Position numbers and translations under genes: made by a program. A stretch of DNA of 36,723 nucleotides from a virus. The notes under the pieces were generated by a model that was given only the letters and a program-made list of their open reading frames with translations, ran no database searches and had not been told where the DNA came from. Shown here piece after piece: positions 5,740 to 13,898 of this stretch (position 1 is its first letter; the number at the start of each line of letters is the position of its first letter). The stretch spans positions 1-36,723 of the IMG/VR virus record IMGVR_UViG_3300048927_000772. One strand, given 5' to 3'.

Positions 5740-7994
5740 TGCAGTCCAGCCGCTTCACTACGCAGATTAAAACGCCCGAAGTCTGGGCGTTTCCCTGGAA
5801 TAAACCACGCCAGGCCGTTTCTGGCCTCGAAAGACCGCTTACCCGTGATGAATACAATCAGGGGCAAGCTGTTTTAATCAGAGTAAAAGCCCTCTCTACC
5901 GACCTGCGGGAAATTTTCACAGGTCGCCATGCGTATCTGCTGAAAACTCAGGGCATTAACGCCGCCAATAAATACTTGGTTTATACCCTTGCTCGCAGCA
6001 TTCTTCCCCGCGTCGAAGCGGTTAATGCTGCTCATGCAATGAATCTTAAAGCCTCCATGAAATTCATATCTGAGGCAGACACTTATCACAGCCTGCCAAG
6101 CATGAGCGATAAACCACTGCGCCGGTTTGCCCAGGACATTGCAGGACATTTGAAAGTAATTTATGAAGAACGTTGCGATCAGCTGCTTGCTCAATACAAC
6201 GGGGATAATTCGATTCTTTTTGAGGTTGATACCCAGTGCGAGCTGTACAGCGAAATCGCCGGTATGGCACAGGCTTTCAATGTCACGCCGATGTACTGGA
6301 CAAGGTATTGCAAAGGCAAGCTGGATGCCATTTCCGCTATCGCAGCCATGTCACGCTTGGTTAATCCGGACTGGTGGTTACGCCAGTTTAAAGGGCAGCG
6401 CACCCGCTGGCGTGAATCCTTGCTGATCGCAATCGGCAAAGTAAACCGCGACGCTTCGCCGTATGCCAGTAAGCAGGCCATCCGTGAGGTGCGCGCCCGC
6501 CGTATGTCTAATCTTGACTACCTGAAAAGCTGCGACCTGGAGAACATCGAAACCGGCGAGCGATTCAGTCTGATCGACAAAGTGATGGCGAGTATTTCAA
6601 ACCCTGAAATCCGCCGCATGGAATTAATGAGCACGATTGCCGGCACAGAGAAATATGCTGCTGCAAATGGCGACGTCGGGATGTTCCTCACGATCACTAC
6701 CCCATCCAAATATCATCCGACCCGCATGGTTGGTAAGGGCGATAAAAAGCGCGTTCAGCGAAATCATGCCTGGGACAAAGAAGCCTATACCCCAAAAGAT
6801 GCGCAGCGTTATCTGTGCGGGATCTGGAGCAAAATGCGCACTGCGTTTAAGGATAACGATTTGTCTGTATACGGTATGCGGGTAGTTGAACCGCACCACG
6901 ATGCGACGCCGCACTGGCACATGATGTTATTCACTAAGCCCGCCATGCGTCAGCGGGTGATCGATATCATGCGCAAATACGCCATGAAAGAAGACGGTGA
7001 CGAGCGCGGGGCGGCAAAGAACCGCTTTGACTGTAAACACCTGAACCGTGGCGGCGCGGCAGGCTATATTGCCAAATACATTGCAAAGAACATCGACGGT
7101 TATGCACTGGAAGGCGAGCGCGACCACGAAACCGGCGAGCTGCTGACAGATTCCGCTGCCGCTGTCACAGCCTGGGCTGCCACCTGGCGTATCCCTCAAT
7201 TTCACCCTATCGGCCTGCCTACCATGGGTTCATACCGTGAGTGCCGCCGCATCCGTTCTATCAGTCTGACTGAAACCTTTGACGAAGAAGTGGAAGCCGT
7301 TCGCGCTGCGGCTGATGCTGGTGATTTTATGGCGTACATGTCAGCCCAGGGTGGGGCAAATGTTGCCCGTGACGACCAGACGGTGCGTGTCGCCCGCCGC
7401 GTTGCTGATGAGCTGAACGCATACGATGAGGAAGTGAAAAAGGTTGTGGGTATTTTCGCGCCTCACCTCGGCGACTCCCGTGTGTATGAAACCCGTACAA
7501 CACAATGGCGGATCGTTTCTTCTGCCGTTGACGTTGAGGTTTTGACCTCAAAAAGCGCCTACGGCGCGCCTCGGAGTCCTGTCAATAACTGTGGGTTGGG
7601 AGGAAACAAAACGGCCGCAAATGGGCGCGATAACCCTGCTGGGAGCGTCACCACAGCGAGCACTTCTGACAACTTGCGAGTTATTGACTGGACAGACACT
7701 GCCGCCGTGAAGGCGATTGTGGCGCGTATACGCGAAGAAACACCGAGGATCAGCAAAGCTCAGCGTAGTTTTGACCCGACTAAAAGGTGTGTTGCATCTC
7801 CTTCTGCCAGATTGACCCCGCAGGAACGTGACAGATTGCCTCAGATTCAACAAGAGTTGCTCAAACACGACATCAGACCGGAGAAGTGGGAGCTGGAGGC
7901 CTTAGTCAGGGGGGCAAAAATCACTTTTGGAGACGTTGAGATCCAATACCCTCCGCTGCAGGATTGGGCAGAATTTTATGGGAATGATAACTGA
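5739..7994 (+). CDS. A: replication endonuclease gpA (HUH rolling-circle initiator)
   Basis: 751 aa, close to P2 gpA (about 761). The HUH motif lies at 387-394 (HDATPHWH) and the paired catalytic tyrosines at Y443 and Y447 (YIAKYIAKNID), as in the phage GPA family. The protein nicks one strand at the origin and stays covalently attached through tyrosine, starting rolling-circle replication. The likely nick site is inside its own gene (7566-7585), as in P2. It is the last large early gene and lies upstream of cos. Confidence 0.97.
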   Translation: MQSSRFTTQIKTPEVWAFPWNKPRQAVSGLERPLTRDEYNQGQAVLIRVKALSTDLREIFTGRHAYLLKTQGINAANKYLVYTLARSILPRVEAVNAAHAMNLKASMKFISEADTYHSLPSMSDKPLRRFAQDIAGHLKVIYEERCDQLLAQYNGDNSILFEVDTQCELYSEIAGMAQAFNVTPMYWTRYCKGKLDAISAIAAMSRLVNPDWWLRQFKGQRTRWRESLLIAIGKVNRDASPYASKQAIREVRARRMSNLDYLKSCDLENIETGERFSLIDKVMASISNPEIRRMELMSTIAGTEKYAAANGDVGMFLTITTPSKYHPTRMVGKGDKKRVQRNHAWDKEAYTPKDAQRYLCGIWSKMRTAFKDNDLSVYGMRVVEPHHDATPHWHMMLFTKPAMRQRVIDIMRKYAMKEDGDERGAAKNRFDCKHLNRGGAAGYIAKYIAKNIDGYALEGERDHETGELLTDSAAAVTAWAATWRIPQFHPIGLPTMGSYRECRRIRSISLTETFDEEVEAVRAAADAGDFMAYMSAQGGANVARDDQTVRVARRVADELNAYDEEVKKVVGIFAPHLGDSRVYETRTTQWRIVSSAVDVEVLTSKSAYGAPRSPVNNCGLGGNKTAANGRDNPAGSVTTASTSDNLRVIDWTDTAAVKAIVARIREETPRISKAQRSFDPTKRCVASPSARLTPQERDRLPQIQQELLKHDIRPEKWELEALVRGAKITFGDVEIQYPPLQDWAEFYGNDN
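7566..7585 (+). other. candidate replication origin/nick site
   Basis: GCGCCTCGGAGTCCTGTCAA lies within gene A and matches, from memory, the sequence around the gpA cleavage site of P2. The encoded residues (APRSPVNNCG) fall in a low-complexity linker between the nuclease core and the C-terminal part, so conservation is more likely at the DNA level. Confidence 0.6.
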
Positions 7995-8071
7995 TTAAGT
8001 ATTCATCAGAACTATGGCTCGACCATTAACATGCAGTTTTTTATGGAATTTGTTAAAGAATGGACATATTA

Positions 8072-8091
8072 TACTGTACAAATAACCAGTG
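8072..8091 (+). promoter_or_regulatory. LexA (SOS) box upstream of the 63-aa gene
   Basis: TACTGTACAAATAACCAGTG has the CTG-N10-CAG core with good flanks (TACTGTA on the left). It overlaps a likely -10 element (TATACT, 8070-8075) and ends 14 bases before the ATG at 8106. In 186 the LexA-controlled promoter for the Tum antirepressor lies at the corresponding place after A. Confidence 0.75.
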
Positions 8092-8105
8092 CATTGGAGT
8101 GAGTA

Positions 8106-8297
8106 ATGGAATCCTCTCATGAGCTAAAAATGGCTTTGACTAAAATCCGGCTAATGGCTGACATCGCACAGTCAGCCCAGTGCAGAAATGATGAGTACGC
8201 ACTGGTTATGGAAATGATCTCTGATATGGCTGATCAGGTATTGGATGAAGAGGAAGCCACGTATCCGCCCTTCACGGTTTACGACGACGAAGAATAG
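8106..8297 (+). CDS. 63-aa acidic protein, probably SOS-induced
   Basis: The product starts MESSHELKMALTKIRLMADI and ends with an acidic tail (EEEATYPPFTVYDDEE). It is helical, with no Cys or known motif. It sits between gene A and cos, the position of the SOS-induced genes of 186 (orf97 and tum), and has a LexA box at its promoter. It is much shorter than 186 Tum (146 aa) and not obviously related. A role in prophage induction, such as relief of CI repression, is possible but inferred only from position and the LexA box. Confidence 0.75.
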   Translation: MESSHELKMALTKIRLMADIAQSAQCRNDEYALVMEMISDMADQVLDEEEATYPPFTVYDDEE

Positions 8298-8596
8298 CCT
8301 GGAACATCGGGTGATCCCCTTTTAGCAGCTCTGCATGCATTGAGTGCATGATTTTGCATGGTGATCGCCCTGCTCTTTTCTCCCCGCAACACCAGTGCTG
8401 GCGTGGATCACACCGGATCGCGCAACTGCATCAAAAGCGACCTATAAAGCGGGCAGGCGTGGCGGGGATAGCATTGCGCGCACAGCCACTTTAAGTGACT
8501 GTGGCAGAAGTTTGTTGGAGCAGAAAAGAGTAAAAATTAATATTTTCATATAATTCGTAATATTTAATTCAAAGAAGTTTTGTAATCAATTTTTTT
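8298..8596. other. packaging region around cos
   Basis: There is no gene in this stretch. It holds a hairpin with CATGCA/TGCATG arms (8334-8350), the cos nick sequence (8456-8474) and a short dyad CACTT-T-AAGTG just beyond cos that may belong to the terminase-binding part. After about 8520 the composition becomes strongly AT-rich, probably the left border of the inserted restriction cassette. Confidence 0.7.
8456..8474 (+). other. cos: cos site (19-base cohesive end)
   Basis: GGCGTGGCGGGGATAGCAT differs at one base from the 19-base cohesive end of phage 186 as I remember it, and closely resembles P2 cos. It lies after gene A and on the Q side, as in P2, where terminase (P and M) cuts here to make the 5' overhangs of the virion DNA. 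In the linear virion the restriction cassette at 8597-12760 would be at one end of the DNA. Confidence 0.9.
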
Positions 8597-9844
8597 TCAG
8601 ATATGAATAAGCTTTTCAGCAAGCTCCACTAATTTTTTCCCCGAGTTGTAGTGACTGACTAGAATCATCGGATCGAGATAAGTGCACTGAATTGGCATAT
8701 ATCTTTCGTCTTGTAATTCTCCTGTAGTGGGGTCCATCAAATGTGCAGACTCGGCAGTACCTGTGATACCTGGGAAAATGAACCAGTTGTATATTATGGC
8801 TTCCGGAAAAATATCTTTCAGTGCTTGAGCATAGAAAAATTGCTTAATTAAATCAGGCCATCCTGGAAGGTTAGCCAAATTTTCTGCCCCATAATATTTG
8901 GCATCAATAATAGCAAATTTTGTTTCGTCCGAACTTCTGAGTACTGTATCGGTGCGGCCCCCTTTCTGCGTAGCAATCTGGTATTCGCCATTAATTATGT
9001 AACAAGGCTTAGCCAATCTATGATTGATGTCAAATTTCCACTTCATACATGAATCAATCATATGCTCCCACATCGAATGAAATTTGCTAATCCCTATTAC
9101 GAGACTGTCGTCTGAGTTGTTGCTTGCCTTAAATAGATAAGCAATAAGGTCCTTCATTAACTTCATATCCCTGTCGGCATAGAGAATCCCCAGCTCCCTT
9201 TCCAGTATCCGAATCTGAGCGCTACTGTCTCCTGAAGGGGGTTTGATATCGGCAAGCTTCGATGGAATATTTAAATCTTTATCGAAAAAGATCCATCCAA
9301 TGAGACGGTCTAACTCGCGTATAATTTCCGCATGGATAAGGGTCACCTCATCATTGTAGTGTGTGATTTTTTTACGTCCGAGAGTATCCAAGTAAACCAG
9401 TGAATCGCTTGAAGGATATCCCTGAATTCTGTTAATGGTACGTTTCCAGTCCGTCTTCCCTGTGTTTATTTGGATATCGGAAGTACGTCTTACATAAACG
9501 CCATTCTCGACATAATCAGTTAGAAGAGTAAATGCCAATCCGAGGAACGATTCTCCCACAATTTGTTCAGATGCGCCGTCAGTAAAGGAAGACCGATTCC
9601 TGTTTAGAGTATACTTATGAATAGCATGTATTAGTGAAGCACTGATTTTTTGTTGTTCGCTACATGCAATCGGCCCACAGTTTCTCGGCAAAAAAACATC
9701 AACCCTACTTTCCCGCATAACCATACCGCAAAAATCAAGTCGATCCTGATCGCTCCGGAGCAGGTTGTTTGAAACGAATGCAGTGCGGACATGGCTGGGA
9801 AGATTATTAACTGCACATCTATCTTCATGAAGAAAAATATCCAT
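8597..9844 (-). CDS. LlaJI-family restriction endonuclease subunit
   Basis: A 415-aa protein with a C-terminal PD-(D/E)xK nuclease: E260 (MWEHMI), D299 (GGRTDTVL), and D314 with K316 in KFAIIDAKYYGAENL. The layout matches the LlaJI/BsuMI type of McrC-like nuclease subunit, which works with a McrB-like NTPase. It starts 2 bases after the stop of the McrB-like gene, so the two are co-transcribed and probably form one complex that translocates and cuts unmodified sites. Its 3' end faces cos. It is AT-rich relative to the phage late genes, a sign of transfer. Confidence 0.85.
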   Translation of the reverse strand: MDIFLHEDRCAVNNLPSHVRTAFVSNNLLRSDQDRLDFCGMVMRESRVDVFLPRNCGPIACSEQQKISASLIHAIHKYTLNRNRSSFTDGASEQIVGESFLGLAFTLLTDYVENGVYVRRTSDIQINTGKTDWKRTINRIQGYPSSDSLVYLDTLGRKKITHYNDEVTLIHAEIIRELDRLIGWIFFDKDLNIPSKLADIKPPSGDSSAQIRILERELGILYADRDMKLMKDLIAYLFKASNNSDDSLVIGISKFHSMWEHMIDSCMKWKFDINHRLAKPCYIINGEYQIATQKGGRTDTVLRSSDETKFAIIDAKYYGAENLANLPGWPDLIKQFFYAQALKDIFPEAIIYNWFIFPGITGTAESAHLMDPTTGELQDERYMPIQCTYLDPMILVSHYNSGKKLVELAEKLIHI

Positions 9845-9846
9845 TG

Positions 9847-11331
9847 CTATGCACCAGCTGCATTTGGGACTATTGAAGCAGCTATTAAAGACTCTTCTAC
9901 GCTAGCTTCAAAAACGGGCAATCCTGATGAGAATGCAGTGGTCAGTTGTCCGAAAGTACTTAGTACGTGCTCCCCGCTCTCAGTTGCGAAGATATTATGA
10001 CGTTTGCCATGACGAAGCACATCTTCCCATAAGTAGACAAAAAGCTTGTAGCAAAGGGTATCGTGTGTTGATTGTCCATCAACCAAGTCCCCTACTGAAA
10101 CGAAACGATGACCAAGCATTCGGTCTTCGGGAACACCGAGTATCATTAGTTTTTCATTGATTACTTTTGCGAAATGTTTCCATTCAATTGCACAAGTCGT
10201 CCCATGGACTGGAATAAGTAAAGTGCCGGGTGTAGCTTGTTCATAGTCAATTGGCACATACTTTATAGCCCAGCGTCGCTTGAATGCAGTGTCAAGTGAG
10301 TTAACACCTTGGTCGCTGCTATTCATGGTTGCCAGCATCGTCAGGTTTGCAGGAAGGGATAGTTTTACTATCGGCGCGGGTATGTGCGCGTTGATATAAT
10401 CGAGCATGTCAGGATCAATATCGATCTCATATGTACTATCAGGATCGAGTAACTGGAATAAGTCGCCGAATACTGCAGCTGCCGGCGCCCTATTAATTTC
10501 CTCAATAATAAGAAAGACCCTCTGATTTGGATTTTTTTTTGCCTGAATATATGCATTCGTGAACGGACCTGGGCGAAATTCGTAGCTGATGCTTGGGGTT
10601 GGGCCATTATTAGCCATTTTTGGCCTCAGGCTTCCTACGAAATCACTGTATTGCATATCGGGATGGAACACGGTACGAACTTTGATGGCTCCGTTCGTCA
10701 CTTGTTCGATAGAGTAACTTTTACCAGTCCCAGGCGCGCCTAGATAGATGGTATTTTTCTTTCTTTCAACCACTTCAAGCTCAGAAGGCACAGAGATAGT
10801 GAAGTCAGAAATCACTTGCTCAAGGAATGCAATTGCTGCCTGGATATCAGAGTCACTAAATGGAATAACTTCATCAAGGTTTTGTGGGCGTTGGCTCGTT
10901 GCAATATGCACGATTCTCGAAACCACATTAAAAAAGAGCTTGGATTGTTCTCCCGCTACAACTTTTGCCCGGGGATATGTAAATACACTCCCTGCGAGCA
11001 CTCGAACCATTTTTTCGAAATATTTCCATTCAGTACACTGAACAGGACCTGCCGTTACTATGCTATCAAACGTATGCTGATCCTCAGCTGGAATATTTCT
11101 AATGGGTGACGGATTTTGCACAGAATAAACAATAAATTGCTTGGCTTTATCACTGTCACGGATGTCTTTCAATGCCTGGAGTATGCATTGGAATGATACG
11201 TCATGAACTTTTCCTGACGAATTTTCGATCTCGAAAAAAGAACCAGTATTGAGGAACGTTACCTTAAAACCAGACGCATTATTCCATTGATTATTTTGAA
11301 TTTGTAACTGCTGGATTTGTGCTTGTGACAT
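9847..11331 (-). CDS. McrB-like AAA+ NTPase restriction subunit
   Basis: 494 aa from the ATG at 11331, which has an AGGA ribosome site 6 bases upstream; an in-frame ATG 60 bases earlier lacks one. Walker A GAPGTGKS is at 198-205, Walker B VFLIIEEINRA at 272-282, and the McrB signature MNSSDQGVNSLDTAFKRRW at 336-354. This is the motor subunit (normally GTP-using in McrB) of LlaJI/BsuMI-type systems. The N-terminal ~190 residues should be the DNA-recognition part and are not assigned. It is divergent from the methyltransferase across a 112-bp region. Confidence 0.88.
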   Translation of the reverse strand: MSQAQIQQLQIQNNQWNNASGFKVTFLNTGSFFEIENSSGKVHDVSFQCILQALKDIRDSDKAKQFIVYSVQNPSPIRNIPAEDQHTFDSIVTAGPVQCTEWKYFEKMVRVLAGSVFTYPRAKVVAGEQSKLFFNVVSRIVHIATSQRPQNLDEVIPFSDSDIQAAIAFLEQVISDFTISVPSELEVVERKKNTIYLGAPGTGKSYSIEQVTNGAIKVRTVFHPDMQYSDFVGSLRPKMANNGPTPSISYEFRPGPFTNAYIQAKKNPNQRVFLIIEEINRAPAAAVFGDLFQLLDPDSTYEIDIDPDMLDYINAHIPAPIVKLSLPANLTMLATMNSSDQGVNSLDTAFKRRWAIKYVPIDYEQATPGTLLIPVHGTTCAIEWKHFAKVINEKLMILGVPEDRMLGHRFVSVGDLVDGQSTHDTLCYKLFVYLWEDVLRHGKRHNIFATESGEHVLSTFGQLTTAFSSGLPVFEASVEESLIAASIVPNAAGA

Positions 11332-11443
11332 AGTTTTTCCTGTATAGCCGGTTTTCCATTCCATTTGCCATTCGGCGTGTTGACTGATCAAGTGTACAGT
11401 GATAGGATTTCACCAGGACAAAAACCGGATAAGGTCAACCCAA
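11332..11443. promoter_or_regulatory. divergent R-M control region with LexA-like box
   Basis: A plausible methyltransferase promoter is TTGACT (11380-11385), 17 bases, then TAGGAT (11403-11408). Between the two hexamers lies GACTGATCAAGTGTACAGTG (11382-11401), a CTG-N10-CAG site with a good right half. It could be a weak LexA box or the operator for the HTH domain of the methyltransferase. The ribosome site AAGG precedes the ATG at 11444. Confidence 0.5.
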
Positions 11444-12760
11444 ATGAATAATCAAAACATGTCTCAGCATATCAAAAATTTGAGGGAAAGATTAGGCCTT
11501 GGCCGTACAGAATTTGCTAATCTGCTTGGGCTCAGCTCAACAGGTGAAAGAACTGTTCGAGGCTGGGAAGAAGAAGAGCATATCCCCTCTGCCGCAAAAT
11601 GGAATGCAATTCTGGAGGTTGAAAAAAAGATGGTTTCGTATTTGGATAAAGCCCCTTTACGACAAAAGCCTGCAAGTGAGTCTGAATTCACATTTATTGA
11701 TTTATTTGCTGGCATCGGTGGTATTCGTTACCCTTACCAACAGCAAGGCGGCCACTGCGTTTTTTCCTCCGAATGGGATAAGTTTTCACAAAAAACCTAT
11801 CTGACCAATTTTGGCGAAATGCCGCATGGCGATATAACAAAAATTAAAGCTTCAGATATTCCAGACCATGACGTTCTCTTAGGTGGATTTCCCTGCCAGG
11901 CCTTTTCTCAAGCAGGGTTGAAAAAAGGATTCAATGATACAAGGGGAACAATGTTCTTCGAAATTCAGCGAATCTTGGCTGCGAAACGTCCTAAAGCATT
12001 CATGCTCGAAAACGTCAAACAGCTCCAAGGTCATGACAAAGGGCGTACACTGAAAACAATCTTGGATATCCTTACAGGCAAGGGGGATCATGATATCCCT
12101 AGTGATATCCCGATCAGCGAAGACACCCGTCTGGCATTATCAATGAAACTCAACTACTGGGTTGATTATAAAGTGCTTAGGGCCGGCGATTTCGGGGCAC
12201 CTCAAAACCGTGAGCGTATTTTTATTATCGGCTTTGATAAAGATTATTTCGATGGGGTCGATTTCGACAATGTATTCAATTGGCCAAAACCACCTATGCT
12301 ACCAACGAAAGTTGGCGACATTTTGGAAAATTTAAGTGAGTTGTCTGCATCAGAAGATAAATACACAATCTCCGATAAACTCTGGGCTGGACACCAAAAA
12401 CGTAAACTTGGGCATGCACAAAAAGGCAATGGTTTTGGATATTCTCTTTTCGACGAAAATAGTGAATATACAAATACCATCAGCGCTCGTTACTATAAAG
12501 ACGGTTCAGAGATTCTGATCGACCAATCCCGACAGGGCAAGAATCCGAGGAAACTGACTCCTAGAGAATGTGCACGACTTCAAGGGTTTCCCGAGGAATA
12601 TATCGTGGACGCTGTCTCTCACGGGCAGATCTATAAGCAATTCGGAAACTCTGTCTGCATGAATGTAATACATGCGGTATCGGAACAATTGGTCAAAGCC
12701 ATGAAAACTGCAGAAGAACTGTCCGCTAAAAGCATAGATTATAAGCAGACAGGTAGCTGA
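11444..12760 (+). CDS. HTH-fused DNA cytosine-5 methyltransferase
   Basis: 438 aa from the ATG at 11444; a GTG at 11399 is less likely because it has no ribosome site and lies within the promoter. An XRE-type HTH fills residues ~6-60 (IKNLRERLGLGRTEFANLLG). Then come the m5C motifs: I FIDLFAGIGG (84-93), IV GGFPCQAFS with catalytic C151, VI LENVK, VIII QNRERIF, IX RECARLQGFP and X FGNSV. It modifies cytosine in the sites cut by the adjacent McrB/LlaJI subunits. In M.EcoRII-like and M.SsoII-like enzymes such an N-terminal HTH represses the enzyme's own promoter, so control of the shared region is likely. Only one methyltransferase is present, whereas LlaJI and BsuMI have two. Confidence 0.93.
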   Translation: MNNQNMSQHIKNLRERLGLGRTEFANLLGLSSTGERTVRGWEEEEHIPSAAKWNAILEVEKKMVSYLDKAPLRQKPASESEFTFIDLFAGIGGIRYPYQQQGGHCVFSSEWDKFSQKTYLTNFGEMPHGDITKIKASDIPDHDVLLGGFPCQAFSQAGLKKGFNDTRGTMFFEIQRILAAKRPKAFMLENVKQLQGHDKGRTLKTILDILTGKGDHDIPSDIPISEDTRLALSMKLNYWVDYKVLRAGDFGAPQNRERIFIIGFDKDYFDGVDFDNVFNWPKPPMLPTKVGDILENLSELSASEDKYTISDKLWAGHQKRKLGHAQKGNGFGYSLFDENSEYTNTISARYYKDGSEILIDQSRQGKNPRKLTPRECARLQGFPEEYIVDAVSHGQIYKQFGNSVCMNVIHAVSEQLVKAMKTAEELSAKSIDYKQTGS

Positions 12761-12844
12761 TGGACGGTCTATTAAAATAGTTCTATGACTGATAATAATG
12801 TTCTTTGCAGTCACAGAATTAAAACCAAATTAAAACGATAAATT

Positions 12845-12864
12845 ATGCCTACATCGGTAGGCAT
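12845..12864. terminator. hairpin between methyltransferase and Q
   Basis: ATGCCTA / TAGGCAT (7-bp stem, 6-base loop) lies immediately after the Q stop on the minus strand and downstream of the convergent methyltransferase gene. T-rich bases follow on the minus strand (AATTTATCGTTTT), so it is a weak terminator for the P-Q transcript. It also marks the right border of the inserted cassette. Confidence 0.5.
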
Positions 12865-13898
12865 CAATCGCTAATTTTATTTCTTTCAAAAATATAGCTC
12901 TGAAATTGAATCATCCTAATACTTAACCAAGTATTGATTTCACTTATCCTCTCCTGCAACGGCGTCAGCTCGTTCCTCACGAACACCTGCGCCGCCTTCT
13001 CCACATCCCCAAACCCGCCAGCATTATCAGGAATAATCCCCATCATCTGCGGTGGAACGCGATGCGCGCTCAGCAGGTCATCACGGCTGGATTTCTTGAT
13101 ATTGAAGAAATCATCTTTTGTCGCAACCTCACTCAACGGCAAAATCTGAATACCATCCTTCTTGCCGTTCGGCGCATACATGAAGAGATTGCGGAAGTTG
13201 CCCAGGCCTTTGGTATCACGCATAGCCTTACGCATTGAATCAATATCACTGCTGCTTTGCGCGGCGTCGGTCATATACAGAATGTAACCCGCATGCGCGC
13301 CGTTCTGGTAATACTTGCGGCGGAACAGTGTGGCGGCCTCGTTCAGCCAGGCAGAATTCAGCGCGCTGAGGTATTCCGGCAGGCCATAAATCTCCTGGTT
13401 AATGTCCGGCTCAATCAGGTGAAAGATGCTGCCTGCTGCGAACTGGTGCGGTTCCTTCCAGCCCTGCACAAACCAATATGTCCCCTCTTCCACTCCGCGA
13501 CGAACATACTTAGCTGGCACTGCCTCAAATCGCAGCGGTTCGCCGAGCTGGTTGCGGATAAGTTCCAGATACGCATTCCCGAATACCAGATAGTCCAGCG
13601 CGAATTTGCTGAACTCCTGCTGGCTCAATAGCGGATGCGGGATAAATGTCGAGGCCAAAATATTCCGCTTCACGTAAATCGGAGAGCTGTGATGAACGGC
13701 GGCGCGCAGACTGCGGGCAAGTCCGTCGAAACTGACCGGTGGCTCATACCAGCGGCCGTTGCCGGTGCACTCGATGTAATCCAGAATCTCTCGGCGGTCT
13801 AACACCGGCGTAGGATCTCCGAAGCTGAACACCTCTGCACCCTGCTGGCTTTCAGTTGTCGTGGTCTGTGTGGTTTTACGGTATTTGCGCTTGCTCAT
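12864..13898 (-). CDS. Q: portal protein gpQ
   Basis: 344 aa, the same length as P2 gpQ. It begins with a polar Thr/Gln-rich segment, followed by the PBSX-family portal core with the FALDYLVFGNAYLELIRNQ region. The ring of portal subunits forms the head vertex through which terminase drives DNA. It follows P on the minus strand with no gap, the standard P-Q operon. Confidence 0.96.
   Translation of the reverse strand: MSKRKYRKTTQTTTTESQQGAEVFSFGDPTPVLDRREILDYIECTGNGRWYEPPVSFDGLARSLRAAVHHSSPIYVKRNILASTFIPHPLLSQQEFSKFALDYLVFGNAYLELIRNQLGEPLRFEAVPAKYVRRGVEEGTYWFVQGWKEPHQFAAGSIFHLIEPDINQEIYGLPEYLSALNSAWLNEAATLFRRKYYQNGAHAGYILYMTDAAQSSSDIDSMRKAMRDTKGLGNFRNLFMYAPNGKKDGIQILPLSEVATKDDFFNIKKSSRDDLLSAHRVPPQMMGIIPDNAGGFGDVEKAAQVFVRNELTPLQERISEINTWLSIRMIQFQSYIFERNKISD

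Noticed and set aside
11332-11391. Upstream start of the McrB-like gene at 11391
   Set aside because: The ATG at 11331 has AGGA at proper spacing, and the extra 20 residues would overlap the divergent control region.
11399-11443. GTG start adding 15 residues to the methyltransferase
   Set aside because: It lies within the likely promoter and has no ribosome site; the ATG at 11444 has one.
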